Assembly (NCBI GenBank): GCA_965651695.1
Contig: CBFGTI010000007.1
Coordinates: 14,141 to 78,140 of the forward strand
Reading direction: 5' to 3'
Length of the DNA: 64,000 bases
DNA from: Imperialibacter sp965651695
Lineage (GTDB): Bacteria > Bacteroidota > Bacteroidia > Cytophagales > Cyclobacteriaceae
In this document: positions 42,197 to 50,105 of the stretch, one piece after another
How the letters are laid out: every line of letters starts with the position of its first letter
Position numbering within the stretch: position 1 is the first letter of the stretch
Position numbers and translations under genes: made by a program
Notes under the pieces: generated by a model
Seen by the model: the letters and a program-made list of their open reading frames with translations, nothing else
Told to the model about the DNA's origin: nothing
The model's database searches: none

Positions 42197-45022
42197 CTAA
42201 TCGTCGTCATCATCTCCGCCTGTCGTGTCTGCACCATCCCCGGTTCCTGTGTCGCCGCCTGTTCCGCTATCGTCTCCGCCCGTTGAGCCGTCATCGCCGC
42301 CTGTTGAGCCACCGTCATCCCCAGTTCCTGTGTCACCACCTGTTCCGCTATCGTCTCCGCCCGTTGAGCCGCCATCATCCCCTGTTCCGGTATCTCCACT
42401 TGTTGAGCCACCATCGTCCCCACCTGTTGATCCGTCATCACCGCCTGTTCCGGTATCTCCACCTGTTGAGCCACCGTCATCCCCGGTTCCTGTGTCACCA
42501 CCTGTCGACCCGTCATCGCCTCCTGTTGAGCCGTCATCGCCTCCTGTTCCGGTATCTCCGCCTGTTGAGCCACCATCGTCCCCACCTGTTGATCCGCCGT
42601 CATCCCCAGTTCCTGTGTCACCACCTGTTCCGCTATCGTCTCCGCCCGTTGAGCCGCCATCATCGCCTGTTCCGGTATCGCCGCCTGTTGACCCGCCATC
42701 ATCGCCTGTTCCGGTATCGCCGCCTGTTGAACCGCCGTCATCTCCAGTTCCGGTATCTCCATCTGTTGAGCCGCCATCGTCACCGCCCGTTGAGCCGCCG
42801 TCATCCCCAGTTCCGGTATCACCACCGGTGTCGCCGGTTCCGGTATCTCCGCCTGTTGAACCGCCATCATCGCCTGTTCCGGCATCACCACCCGTGTCAC
42901 CGGTTCCTGTGTCGCCTGTTCCGGTATCACCACCTGTTGAACCGCCGTCACCCCCCGTTCCTGTGTCACCACCTGCCGACCCGTCATCTCCGCCCGTTGA
43001 ACCGTCATCGCTTCCTGTTCCGGTATCTCCGCCTGTCGATCCGCCGTCATCTCCGGTTCCGGTATCACCACCGGTGTCGCCTGTTCCGGTATCACCACCT
43101 GTTGAACCGCCATCATCTCCGGTTCCGGTATCTCCATCTGTTGAGCCGCCATCGTCACCGCCCGTTGGGCCGCCGTCATCCCCAGTTCCGGTATCTCCGC
43201 CTGTTGAGCCACCGTCATCTCCGCCTGTTGAGCCGTCATCTCCACCGGTTGAATCATCGTCGTCCGATGAGTCATCATCATCGTCCGCTACATCATTATC
43301 ATCGTCCGCTGAGTCACTATCATCGTCGGCTGTGTCATCGTTGTCGTCGGCTGAGTCATTGTCGTCGTCGGCTGAGTCATTGTCGCCATCGGCTGAGTCA
43401 TTATCATCATCGGCTGAGTCATCGTCGTCGTCGGCTGTGTCACTGTCATCGTCGGCTGAATCATTGTCATCGTCCGCTGAATCATTGTCATCATCGGCTG
43501 AGTCATTGTCATCGTCGGCTGTGTCATTGTCATCGTCGGCTGAGTCGCTGTCATCATCGGCTGAGTCATTGTCATCGTCGGCTGAATCATTGTCATCGTC
43601 GGCTGTGTCATCGTCGCCGTCGGCTGAATCGTTGTCGTCGTCGGCTGAGTCATTGTCGTCGTCGGCTGAGTCATTGTCGTCGTCGGCTGAATCATTGTCG
43701 CCGTCGGCTGAGTCATTATCATCATCGGCTGTGTCATCGTTGTCGTCGGCTGTGTCATCGTTGTCGTCGGCTGAGTCATCGTCGTCGTCGGCTGAGTCGT
43801 CATCGCCGTCATCTTCACCTGTTCCGGAGTCATCACCCGTATCGTCTCCGTCTTCTCCATCGGGCACCGCTGCATCCAGGTAATCCGCAACGCCGTCGCC
43901 ATCGGTGTCATCGTTAGTCGGGTCACCGTCGCCGTTTGCGTCTTCTCCCTTCGTGGGAATGCCGTCGCCGTCGTCATCTTCATCCAAAAAGTTGGGAATT
44001 CCATCTGCGTCCGTGTCATCGTTGGCCGGGTTTCCGTCGCCATTCAAATCTTCAGCTTTGGTGGGCACAAGGTCATTATCGTCATCTGCATCGAGGTAAT
44101 TGGGTATCTTATCCCCATCGGTGTCGTCGTTGGAAGGGTTCTTATCTCCGTTCACATCTTCTGCCCGGGTGGGCACCAGGTCTCCGTCATCGTCGGGGTC
44201 GCGGTAGTTAGGAACGCCATCGCCGTCAGTGTCGTCATTGGCGAAATTGCCGTCGGTATTCAGGTCTTCGGATTTGGTCGGCACCCCATCTCCATCGTCG
44301 TCGGCATCCCGGTGATCGGGTGTTCCATCTCCGTCGGTATCGTCATTAAAAAAGTTTCCGTCGGCATTCAAGTCCTCATTTTTGGTTAAAATACCGTCGC
44401 CGTCATCGTCTGCATCTCTGTAGTCGGGAGTGCCGTCGCCGTCGGTGTCGTCATTAGCCGGGTCGCCATCTGCGTCCGCATCTTCATCTTTCGTGGGTAT
44501 TCCATCGCCATCGTCGTCACTGTCCAGAAAGTCCGGGACCTCATCACCATCTGTATCGTCGTTGGCAGGGCTTTCATCTCCGTCAACGTCTTCATTTTTC
44601 GTCAGAAGGCCGTCGCCGTCATCGTCCGGATCCCTGTAATTCGGAATACCGTCGCCGTCGGTGTCATCATTCAGGAAGTCACCGTCGCCATTTATGTCCT
44701 CTTCATTGGTGGGTATACCGTCGCCGTCATCGTCCGGATCAAGAAAATCCGGAATTTCATTCCCATCGGTATCATCGTAGAGTTCGCCATCACCATCTAC
44801 GTCTTCAAACTTGTTAAGAACACCATCGCTGTCTTCATCTCCATCGCCTGAATACCCTTCTTCCGAATCACCCTCGTCAGGACAATTATCGCCTTCGCAT
44901 GGCTTTAGCTCTGGTATAAGTTTATATTTCTTTTGGGGTTCAACCTCGTCTTCTCCTACACATGCCAGCAGTAAAAATGTAAAAGCAAATAAAATTGCAG
45001 CAACCCCTCTAACTCTCTCCAT
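42197..45022 (-). CDS. Giant acidic lipoprotein with thrombospondin type 3 repeats, paralogue 3
   Basis: The 941-aa product starts MERVRGVAAILFAFTFLLLAC, a lipoprotein signal with Cys at 21, then GEDEVEPQKKYKLIPELKPCEG, the head shared with paralogues 1 and 2. Residues 83-383 are eight full 36-residue thrombospondin type 3 repeats plus a partial ninth, each of the form DDTDGDGIPNYRDPDDDGDG followed by a linker with ED and NGDGNPAN; the DxDxDGxxD loops are known calcium ligands. Residues about 408-585 are about 26 heptads of DDDNDSA type. The rest is Gly/Asp/Thr/Ser repeats (GGSTGGDTGTGDDGG) to the end. Probably surface-anchored and calcium-binding; the exact role is unknown. Large antisense frames over this gene are artefacts. 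Confidence 0.87.
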   Translation of the reverse strand: MERVRGVAAILFAFTFLLLACVGEDEVEPQKKYKLIPELKPCEGDNCPDEGDSEEGYSGDGDEDSDGVLNKFEDVDGDGELYDDTDGNEIPDFLDPDDDGDGIPTNEEDINGDGDFLNDDTDGDGIPNYRDPDDDGDGLLTKNEDVDGDESPANDDTDGDEVPDFLDSDDDGDGIPTKDEDADADGDPANDDTDGDGTPDYRDADDDGDGILTKNEDLNADGNFFNDDTDGDGTPDHRDADDDGDGVPTKSEDLNTDGNFANDDTDGDGVPNYRDPDDDGDLVPTRAEDVNGDKNPSNDDTDGDKIPNYLDADDDNDLVPTKAEDLNGDGNPANDDTDADGIPNFLDEDDDGDGIPTKGEDANGDGDPTNDDTDGDGVADYLDAAVPDGEDGDDTGDDSGTGEDDGDDDSADDDDDSADDNDDTADDNDDTADDDNDSADGDNDSADDDNDSADDDNDSADDDNDSADGDDDTADDDNDSADDDNDSADDDSDSADDDNDTADDDNDSADDDNDSADDDNDSADDDSDTADDDDDSADDDNDSADGDNDSADDDNDSADDNDDTADDDSDSADDDNDVADDDDDSSDDDDSTGGDDGSTGGDDGGSTGGDTGTGDDGGPTGGDDGGSTDGDTGTGDDGGSTGGDTGTGDTGGDTGTGDDGGSTGGDTGTGSDDGSTGGDDGSAGGDTGTGGDGGSTGGDTGTGDTGTGDTGGDAGTGDDGGSTGGDTGTGDTGGDTGTGDDGGSTGGDDGGSTDGDTGTGDDGGSTGGDTGTGDDGGSTGGDTGTGDDGGSTGGDDSGTGGDTGTGDDGGSTGGDDGGSTGGDTGTGGDDGSTGGDDGSTGGDTGTGDDGGSTGGDTGTGGDDGSTGGDDGGSTSGDTGTGDDGGSTGGDDSGTGGDTGTGDDGGSTGGDDGSTGGDDSGTGGDTGTGDGADTTGGDDDDD
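42200..43260. repeat. Low-complexity GDTGTGDDGGST coding repeats
   Basis: About 350 codons of imperfect 9-, 12- and 15-bp units encoding Gly, Asp, Thr and Ser at the C-terminus of the giant lipoprotein. Units are not identical and their order varies, a substrate for slippage and recombination. Confidence 0.88.
43262..43801. repeat. 21-bp coding repeats (DDDNDSA heptads)
   Basis: About 26 tandem 21-bp units, each reading on the plus strand like GTCGTCGGCTGAGTCATTGT with third-position variation. They encode a seven-residue Asp-rich unit. The spacing is strict, and divergence is mostly synonymous or between Asp, Asn, Ser and Thr. Confidence 0.88.
43874..44776. repeat. 108-bp coding repeats (thrombospondin type 3 units)
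   Basis: Eight full and one partial 36-codon unit in the N-terminal third of the giant lipoprotein. Protein identity between units is high while codons differ, which indicates selection on the protein rather than recent duplication. Confidence 0.85.
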
Positions 45023-45196
45023 ATCTGACTCCTATGTTGCTTAGACGTAATAGCGTAGTCAAACATGCTGCCACACAATTATAGCGGATTCAACAGGCGC
45101 CAACAAAACAACTCCCCGGGCCGATTGGCTTATTTTCCACAACCGTTGGGGAAATTACCCACACGGCGCGCCGATATTGAGCGGAAAAACCGATAC

Positions 45197-45931
45197 TTAC
45201 AAATTGGCCTGCCGCAAGCTTTTGCGAAACAAGATGCCCAGGCCGGCCAGGCTAATGGCGAGCAGGGCAATCCAGGTTAAAGCAAAAAAATTACCCTTCA
45301 GCAGGGTTTCCAGCTGCATCCCCAGCAGCACGGCCATTATCGTTCTTGGCAGCATGCCAATCAGCCCCCCGATCAAAAATTGCGTTAGCCGTATGCCCGC
45401 ATAACTCAGCACCACGTTCATAATAGCGAAAGGTAACACCGGCGAGATGCGGCACAGGATAACAAGCCATAGCTCGCTGCGCTTCAGGCCTGCCAGCACG
45501 TTTTTGGTTTTGGGATAGGCCTCTGTAATTGTGTACATGGCGTTGGCCCCGATGGCACGGGCAAGTGCGTAGCCCAACAGCGAAGCCAGCATGTAGGATG
45601 GCACCAGGTACCATAGGCTGCTAAAGCCGAGAAAAGCACCACTCACTGTGGCAACAAGTGTTGTTGGCGTTAATGCCAGGGCCATGGTAAAGACCGTGAG
45701 CAGGTAGAACCATGCCCACTCGCCGTACGTTAGTTCCGTAAGCCATGCTGCATGCTGCCAGCTTTGGTAGCCGCTAAAGGCGCTAAAAACGAGGGGCATA
45801 ACGGCCATCCAAAGCAACAAAGCCAGGGAAGCGGGACTACGGCGTATGATTTCTCTGGCAAGCATTTGAAAGAAGCTGACTACCTTTAACTTTGCAGGCA
45901 AATAAACAACATAACCCCACAACTTATTCAT
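45197..45931 (-). CDS. TVP38/TMEM64 (VTT-domain) membrane protein
   Basis: The 244-aa product is a second VTT-domain protein, distant from the one at 33165. Helices begin at about residue 35 (LALLLWMAVMPLVFSAF), then YLLTVFTMALALTPTTLVATVSGAFLGF, ASLLGYALARAIGA, and the conserved LVILCRISPVLPFAIMNVVLSY. The start is uncertain: ATG 45931 is only 6 bp from the divergent start of the cystathionine synthase gene, and that gene's promoter (45865-45894) lies inside this frame. An internal ATG at 45865 (MLAREIIRRS) would give 222 aa and is as likely. Confidence 0.88.
   Translation of the reverse strand: MNKLWGYVVYLPAKLKVVSFFQMLAREIIRRSPASLALLLWMAVMPLVFSAFSGYQSWQHAAWLTELTYGEWAWFYLLTVFTMALALTPTTLVATVSGAFLGFSSLWYLVPSYMLASLLGYALARAIGANAMYTITEAYPKTKNVLAGLKRSELWLVILCRISPVLPFAIMNVVLSYAGIRLTQFLIGGLIGMLPRTIMAVLLGMQLETLLKGNFFALTWIALLAISLAGLGILFRKSLRQANL
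45865..45894 (+). promoter_or_regulatory. Promoter of the cystathionine gamma-synthase gene
   Basis: TTTG (45865-45868), 18-bp spacer, TAACTTTG (45887-45894), a full match to the Bacteroidetes promoter pattern. The ATG is 43 bp after the -7 box. It overlaps the 5' end of the divergent VTT-protein frame. Confidence 0.72.
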
Positions 45932-45937
45932 TTAAAT

Positions 45938-47113
45938 ATGAAATTCGGAACCAAAGCCATACATGCAGGCGCAGAGCCGGACCCATCGACCGGCGCAATT
46001 ATGACGCCTATTTTCCAGACTTCTACCTATGTGCAGGAGGCGCCCGGAAAAAATAAGGGATATGAATATGCCCGCTCGCAAAACCCCACCAGAGAGGCGC
46101 TGGAAGAAGCGCTTGCCATACTCGAAAACGGCAAATATGGCCTTTGCTTCAGCAGCGGGGTGGCAGCTACCGATGCGGTTATCAAGCTACTGTCGCCGGG
46201 CGACGAGGTAATAGCTGCTAACGACATGTACGGAGGTACCTACAGGCTCTTTACCAAGGTGTTCGAAAAGTTTGGCATCAAGTTTCATTTTGTAAACATG
46301 AGTGATCCGAACAATATCAAGAAGCACATCACGCCGCAGACCAGGTTGATCTGGCTCGAAACCCCAACCAATCCGCTCATGAACATCGTCGACATAAAGG
46401 CGGTGGCTCAAATAGCAGGTAAAGAAATTCTGGTATGCGTCGACAATACATTTGCCTCTCCCTATTTGCAAAATCCACTCGACCTGGGTGCCGATATTGT
46501 GATGCACTCCGCCACCAAATACCTCGGGGGCCACAGCGATGTAATTCATGGCTGCCTTGTGATGAACGACAAAAACCTGAGAGAGCAGCTGTATTTTATT
46601 CAGAAAAGCTGCGGGGCAGTGCCAGGGCCGCAAGACTGCTTTTTGGTGCTAAGGGGAATAAAAACATTGCATGTGCGGATGCAACGCCATAGCGAAAACG
46701 GCGAAAAGATAGCCCATTATTTAAGACAGCACCCCAAGGTGGGCAAAGTTTACTGGCCGGGCTTCGAAGATCATCCGGGGCACGAAATTGCCAGGAAACA
46801 AATGAGGGGCTTTGGTGGCATGATCAGCTTTGAGTTGAAAGATGAGAGCGTTGAAGCCGCTAAGGTGGTGCTAAGCTCGACAAAGCTGTTTTCGCTGGCC
46901 GAAAGTTTGGGCGGTGTAGAATCGCTTATCAACCACCCCGCCAGTATGACGCACGCCTCCATTCCAAGAGAAGAGCGCATAAAAAATGGATTGAGCGATT
47001 CGCTCATCCGGCTTAGCGTGGGCATTGAAGACGTGGATGACCTGATAGAAGACCTGAAGCTGGCGCTCGAAAAAGAGATAGAAGAAGTGCCACGGGCGGT
47101 AGCGCACGGATAG
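45938..47113 (+). CDS. metB: Cystathionine gamma-synthase-type PLP enzyme
   Basis: Cys/Met-metabolism PLP-dependent transferase, 391 aa, which joins an activated homoserine ester to cysteine. Start KFGTKAIHAGAEPDPSTGAIMTPI is typical. PLP residues: SSGVAATDAVIKLL, DMYGGTYRLFTKVF, WLETPTNPLMNIVD, VDNTFASPYLQNPLDLGADI, and the Schiff-base Lys in VMHSATKYLGGHSDVIHG. C-terminal SLGGVESLINHPASMTHASI, then IRLSVGIEDVDDLI. Cystathionine beta/gamma-lyase or homocysteine synthase cannot be excluded from sequence alone. Confidence 0.9.
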   Translation: MKFGTKAIHAGAEPDPSTGAIMTPIFQTSTYVQEAPGKNKGYEYARSQNPTREALEEALAILENGKYGLCFSSGVAATDAVIKLLSPGDEVIAANDMYGGTYRLFTKVFEKFGIKFHFVNMSDPNNIKKHITPQTRLIWLETPTNPLMNIVDIKAVAQIAGKEILVCVDNTFASPYLQNPLDLGADIVMHSATKYLGGHSDVIHGCLVMNDKNLREQLYFIQKSCGAVPGPQDCFLVLRGIKTLHVRMQRHSENGEKIAHYLRQHPKVGKVYWPGFEDHPGHEIARKQMRGFGGMISFELKDESVEAAKVVLSSTKLFSLAESLGGVESLINHPASMTHASIPREERIKNGLSDSLIRLSVGIEDVDDLIEDLKLALEKEIEEVPRAVAHG

Positions 47114-47131
47114 GATGTTTATGGTTTAAAA

Positions 47132-47194
47132 GTTTAAGGTTTAAGAGTTTAATGTTGCGGTCATAACCGAACCCTAAACTCTTAAACCTTAAAC
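47132..47194. repeat. Perfect 20-bp inverted repeat between convergent genes
   Basis: GTTTAAGGTTTAAGAGTTTA (47132-47151) and its exact complement (47175-47194) flank a 23-nt loop. The arms are made of GTTTAAG-like heptads. It fills the 82-bp gap between metB and the convergent arsC-like gene. It could be a bidirectional terminator or a REP-like palindrome; there is no T-run. Confidence 0.85.
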
Positions 47195-47195
47195 C

Positions 47196-47537
47196 CTAAA
47201 CGAGTATCTTCTCCATCTCCTCGCCCCTGCCAATCACGGCCTTGCCATCTCTCACGATAATGGGCCTTTCTATCAATATCGGGTCCTTTACCATAGCGGC
47301 TATCCACTGGTCTGCCGACAGTGTTTTGCCCTCGTACTTTTCTTTATAAACCGGCTCCTTTTTTCTTACAAGGTCTTCAGCGTTGATGCCCAGCTTTTCA
47401 ATTAGTCCTTTCAATTCGGCCTTAGACGGGCAGTGTGTCAGGTATTCTACTACCCGTACCTCGCCGCCTCTTTCGTGCAGTATTTTCAACGCCTCCCTGC
47501 TTGCGCCACACTGCGGATTGTGATAAATAGTGTACAT
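47196..47537 (-). CDS. arsC: ArsC/Spx-family thioredoxin-fold protein (arsenate reductase-like)
   Basis: The 113-aa product has the family start MYTIYHNPQCGASREALKIL with the catalytic Cys in C-G-A-S-R, KKEPVYKEKYEGKTLSADQW in the middle, and PILIERPIIVRDGKAVIGRG carrying the Arg residues that bind oxyanion. Reduces arsenate with glutathione/glutaredoxin or is a YffB-like relative. No other arsenic gene is near. It lies 7 bp after hslV on the same strand. Confidence 0.88.
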   Translation of the reverse strand: MYTIYHNPQCGASREALKILHERGGEVRVVEYLTHCPSKAELKGLIEKLGINAEDLVRKKEPVYKEKYEGKTLSADQWIAAMVKDPILIERPIIVRDGKAVIGRGEEMEKILV

Positions 47538-47544
47538 GGCAAAA

Positions 47545-48084
47545 TCAGCTTAGCTTTTCAATGATGAGATTGTGGTTGGTATATATACAAATGTCGGCCG
47601 CTATGCCGAGGCTTTCTCTCACTATTTCCTCCGCCGAAAGTTGAGCGGCATGCTTTTTAAGAGCTATAGCTGCAGCCTGTGCATACATGCTCCCCGACCC
47701 GATGGCAGCAATTCCATTTTCCGGCTCAAGCACGTCGCCCGTGCCCGACACAATTAAAACCTCCTCTTTGTTTACGGCAATCAGCATGGCCTCCAGCCTG
47801 CGCAAAAACCGGTCAGTCCGCCAGTCCTTCGCCAGCTCTATGGCGCCGCGCTTCATGTTGCCGCCGTAGGCATTCAGCTTTTCTTCAAACCGGTCGAGCA
47901 GCGTAAAAGCGTCGGCCGTAGACCCTGCAAAGCCCGTCACCACCTTGCCGTCGAGCAGCTTTCTTATTTTTTTTACATTGGTTTTAGCCACAGTATTTCC
48001 CATGGTGGCCTGGCCGTCGGCACCAATAGCAACCTGTCCGTTGTGGTGAACGGCAAGCACAGTTGTCGATCTTATTTTCTCCAT
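47545..48084 (-). CDS. hslV: ATP-dependent protease subunit HslV
   Basis: Proteasome-related peptidase of 179 aa that pairs with the HslU ATPase. The ATG at 48084 gives MEKIRSTTVLAV; after removal of the first six residues Thr7 is the N-terminal nucleophile, as in other HslV. Conserved GQVAIGADGQATMGN, VVTGFAGSTADAFTLLDRFE, AAIGSGSMYAQAAAIAL. The frame is open to 48180 but that part includes the terminator of the upstream gene. hslU is not in the window. Confidence 0.95.
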   Translation of the reverse strand: MEKIRSTTVLAVHHNGQVAIGADGQATMGNTVAKTNVKKIRKLLDGKVVTGFAGSTADAFTLLDRFEEKLNAYGGNMKRGAIELAKDWRTDRFLRRLEAMLIAVNKEEVLIVSGTGDVLEPENGIAAIGSGSMYAQAAAIALKKHAAQLSAEEIVRESLGIAADICIYTNHNLIIEKLS

Positions 48085-48130
48085 ATTTTGCGATCCGTAT
48101 ATGCGGGATGTTTGTACGTACTTACTCTCT

Positions 48131-48171
48131 AAAAAAACAAAAGCCAGCAAGCATAATGCCTGCTGGCTTTT
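48131..48171 (-). terminator. Rho-independent terminator of the pyruvate dehydrogenase E2 gene
   Basis: On the minus strand AAAAGCCAGCA (48171-48161) pairs perfectly with TGCTGGCTTTT (48149-48139), followed by GTTTTTTT. It lies 20 bp after the E2 stop and ahead of hslV. Confidence 0.9.
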
Positions 48172-48190
48172 GTGTGCCAAATAGACAGCC

Positions 48191-49852
48191 TTACACCAGT
48201 AGTTTTATGGGATCTTCCAAAAACTTCTTCAGTGTTTGAAGGAAAGCGGCACCCGTAGCACCATCCACAATCCGGTGGTCGCAGGATAGCGTTACCTTCA
48301 TTACATTGCCGGGCACCAGCTGCCCGTTTTTCACAATGGCTGTCTCTTTTATGCCTCCAACTGCCAATATGCAGGCATCGGGCGGATTTACAATAGCTGT
48401 AAATTCGTCGATACCAAACATGCCGAGGTTAGAAATACTGAACGTATTGCCCTCCCAATCGGCAGGTTGCAGTTTTTTGTCTTTCGCTTTTTGCCCCAGC
48501 TCCTTCACTTCTGCCGAAATATGCGAAAGCGACTTATTGTCAGCAAATCGAATCACCGGCACCAGCAGGCCTTCTGGCACAGCCACAGCCACACCAATGT
48601 GTATGTGCTGGTTCTTGCGAATTTTATCGCCCCTCCACGACACGTTGATGTCGGGATGCAGTCTCAGCGCCGCAGCACTGGCTTTTATCACCATGTCGTT
48701 AAACGAAATTTTCACGGGCGACAGCTCATTGAGGCTGGCACGTGCTTCAATTGCCTTGTCCATGTTTATTTCCATGGTAAGGTAGAAGTGCGGCGCTGTG
48801 AACTTGCTCTCTGCCAGTCGCTTGGCAATTGTTTTGCGCATTTGAGAAACAGGCACCTCTTCGAATCGTTCTTCTCCAACTACCTGCGGCAACACCACTT
48901 TTTGCACCTCTTTGCCCGGCGCCGACGCTGCCGGAGCAGGCTGAGCAGATGGCTGGAAATTCTCCACATCGCGGCGTACAATTCTGCCGCCATCGCCCGA
49001 TCCCTGTATCTGCCTGATGTCGTAGCCTTTGTCTTCAGCCATTTTCTTGGCCAGGGGAGATATTTTTACTCTGCCATTGTCGGAAGCAGAGGTAGTCTGC
49101 GTTTTTTCCCGCGATGGCGACGCTTCCTCTTTCTGCTGGCTGCCCGACGATGCCTGCGGTGCAGCGGGTGTCTCTTCCGCCTGGCCCTTGCCTGCGCCCG
49201 CTTTATGAGCCTTCAGCAGTTTCTCAAAGTCAGCACCTTTTTCACCGATAATCGCAATTACGCCGTCCACTTCTACCGATTTACCAGCTTCCACGCCAAT
49301 GTAAAGCAGTGTACCGTCTTCGTATGACTCTAGCTCCATCGTAGCTTTGTCGGTTTCTACTTCCGCCAGAATATCCCCCGATTTCACTGTATCACCTACC
49401 TTTTTCAGCCACGAGGCTATCACGCCCTCAGTCATGGTATCACTCATCTTCGGCATGGTGATCACCGTCGCTTTCACGTCAGAAGCATCAACACTCCCGG
49501 CCTTTGGTGCCGATTCTTTAGCAGTAGTTTCTTTTTCAGAAGTGGCACCGGATGCGCCATTGCCGGCCCCTCCGCCACTTTTAATTTCCTTCAGCAAATT
49601 ATCTATATTCTCACCTTTGTTACCAATAATGGCTATCACGCCATCCACCGGAACAGATTCTTTTTCTTTTACTCCAATATAAAGAAGAGTGCCATCTTCG
49701 TACGACTCCAGTTCCATGGTCGCCTTGTCCGTTTCCACTTCAGCAAGTATATCGCCGGATTTCACAGCATCTCCCACCTTCTTGAGCCAGGAAGCTATTA
49801 CACCCTCCTCCATGGTGTCACTCATTTTTGGCATTCTGATTACTTCAGCCAT
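48191..49852 (-). CDS. aceF: Pyruvate dehydrogenase E2, dihydrolipoamide acetyltransferase
   Basis: Core of the pyruvate dehydrogenase complex, 553 aa, with two lipoyl domains: residues 1-80 and 127-205, lipoyl Lys in VETDKATMELES at 43 and 169. Ala/Ser/Glu-rich linkers separate them from the peripheral-subunit binding domain (about 262-300, SPLAKKMAEDKGYDI, GSGDGGRIVRRDVENF). The catalytic domain (about 325-553) ends with VTLSCDHRIVDGATGAAFL, containing the active His and Asp. VNPPDACILAVGGIKE is typical of the acetyl form. E1 and E3 genes are not in the window. Confidence 0.95.
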   Translation of the reverse strand: MAEVIRMPKMSDTMEEGVIASWLKKVGDAVKSGDILAEVETDKATMELESYEDGTLLYIGVKEKESVPVDGVIAIIGNKGENIDNLLKEIKSGGGAGNGASGATSEKETTAKESAPKAGSVDASDVKATVITMPKMSDTMTEGVIASWLKKVGDTVKSGDILAEVETDKATMELESYEDGTLLYIGVEAGKSVEVDGVIAIIGEKGADFEKLLKAHKAGAGKGQAEETPAAPQASSGSQQKEEASPSREKTQTTSASDNGRVKISPLAKKMAEDKGYDIRQIQGSGDGGRIVRRDVENFQPSAQPAPAASAPGKEVQKVVLPQVVGEERFEEVPVSQMRKTIAKRLAESKFTAPHFYLTMEINMDKAIEARASLNELSPVKISFNDMVIKASAAALRLHPDINVSWRGDKIRKNQHIHIGVAVAVPEGLLVPVIRFADNKSLSHISAEVKELGQKAKDKKLQPADWEGNTFSISNLGMFGIDEFTAIVNPPDACILAVGGIKETAIVKNGQLVPGNVMKVTLSCDHRIVDGATGAAFLQTLKKFLEDPIKLLV

Positions 49853-50105
49853 TGGTTATCCTTTTTGTTTCAAAAATAGGGTTTATGAATTCTTTATTGC
49901 AAATATGTCTTATCATGTTGCGACCTGTAAATTTATGAAATTGAGTGGTAGACTTGAACATAATAATGATATTCGTAGTAAAATGTTTTTCGGAAATGGA
50001 TAGAATACGGCGTTTAAAGCTTTGCAATCGAATGCATGAAATTTCCAGCCCCGTGCTTTCCTTCTGCAACTATTTTTTTCCGGTACCAGATTATTGCCTG
50101 ACGAT

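Noticed and set aside
42156..43281. Upstream extension of the second acidic lipoprotein frame to 637 codons
   Set aside because: The extra 375 codons run through the repeat region of the neighbouring gene in another frame; the lipoprotein signal at 42156 marks the true start.
42225..43917. Two plus-strand open frames of 552 and 579 codons rich in Ser/Pro/Val and His/Arg
   Set aside because: They are the antisense of the low-complexity repeats of the acidic lipoprotein, which has a proper signal peptide and conserved head. The plus frames have no start context or domain and exist only because the repeats lack stops on all frames.
42200..44776. CRISPR-like regular repeats
   Set aside because: Repeats are contiguous, keep a reading frame, have no unique spacers and no cas genes are nearby.
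49853..50105. Possible gene or RNA in the AT-rich gap before the YheT-like hydrolase
   Set aside because: No convincing frame, promoter pair or stable hairpin was found.
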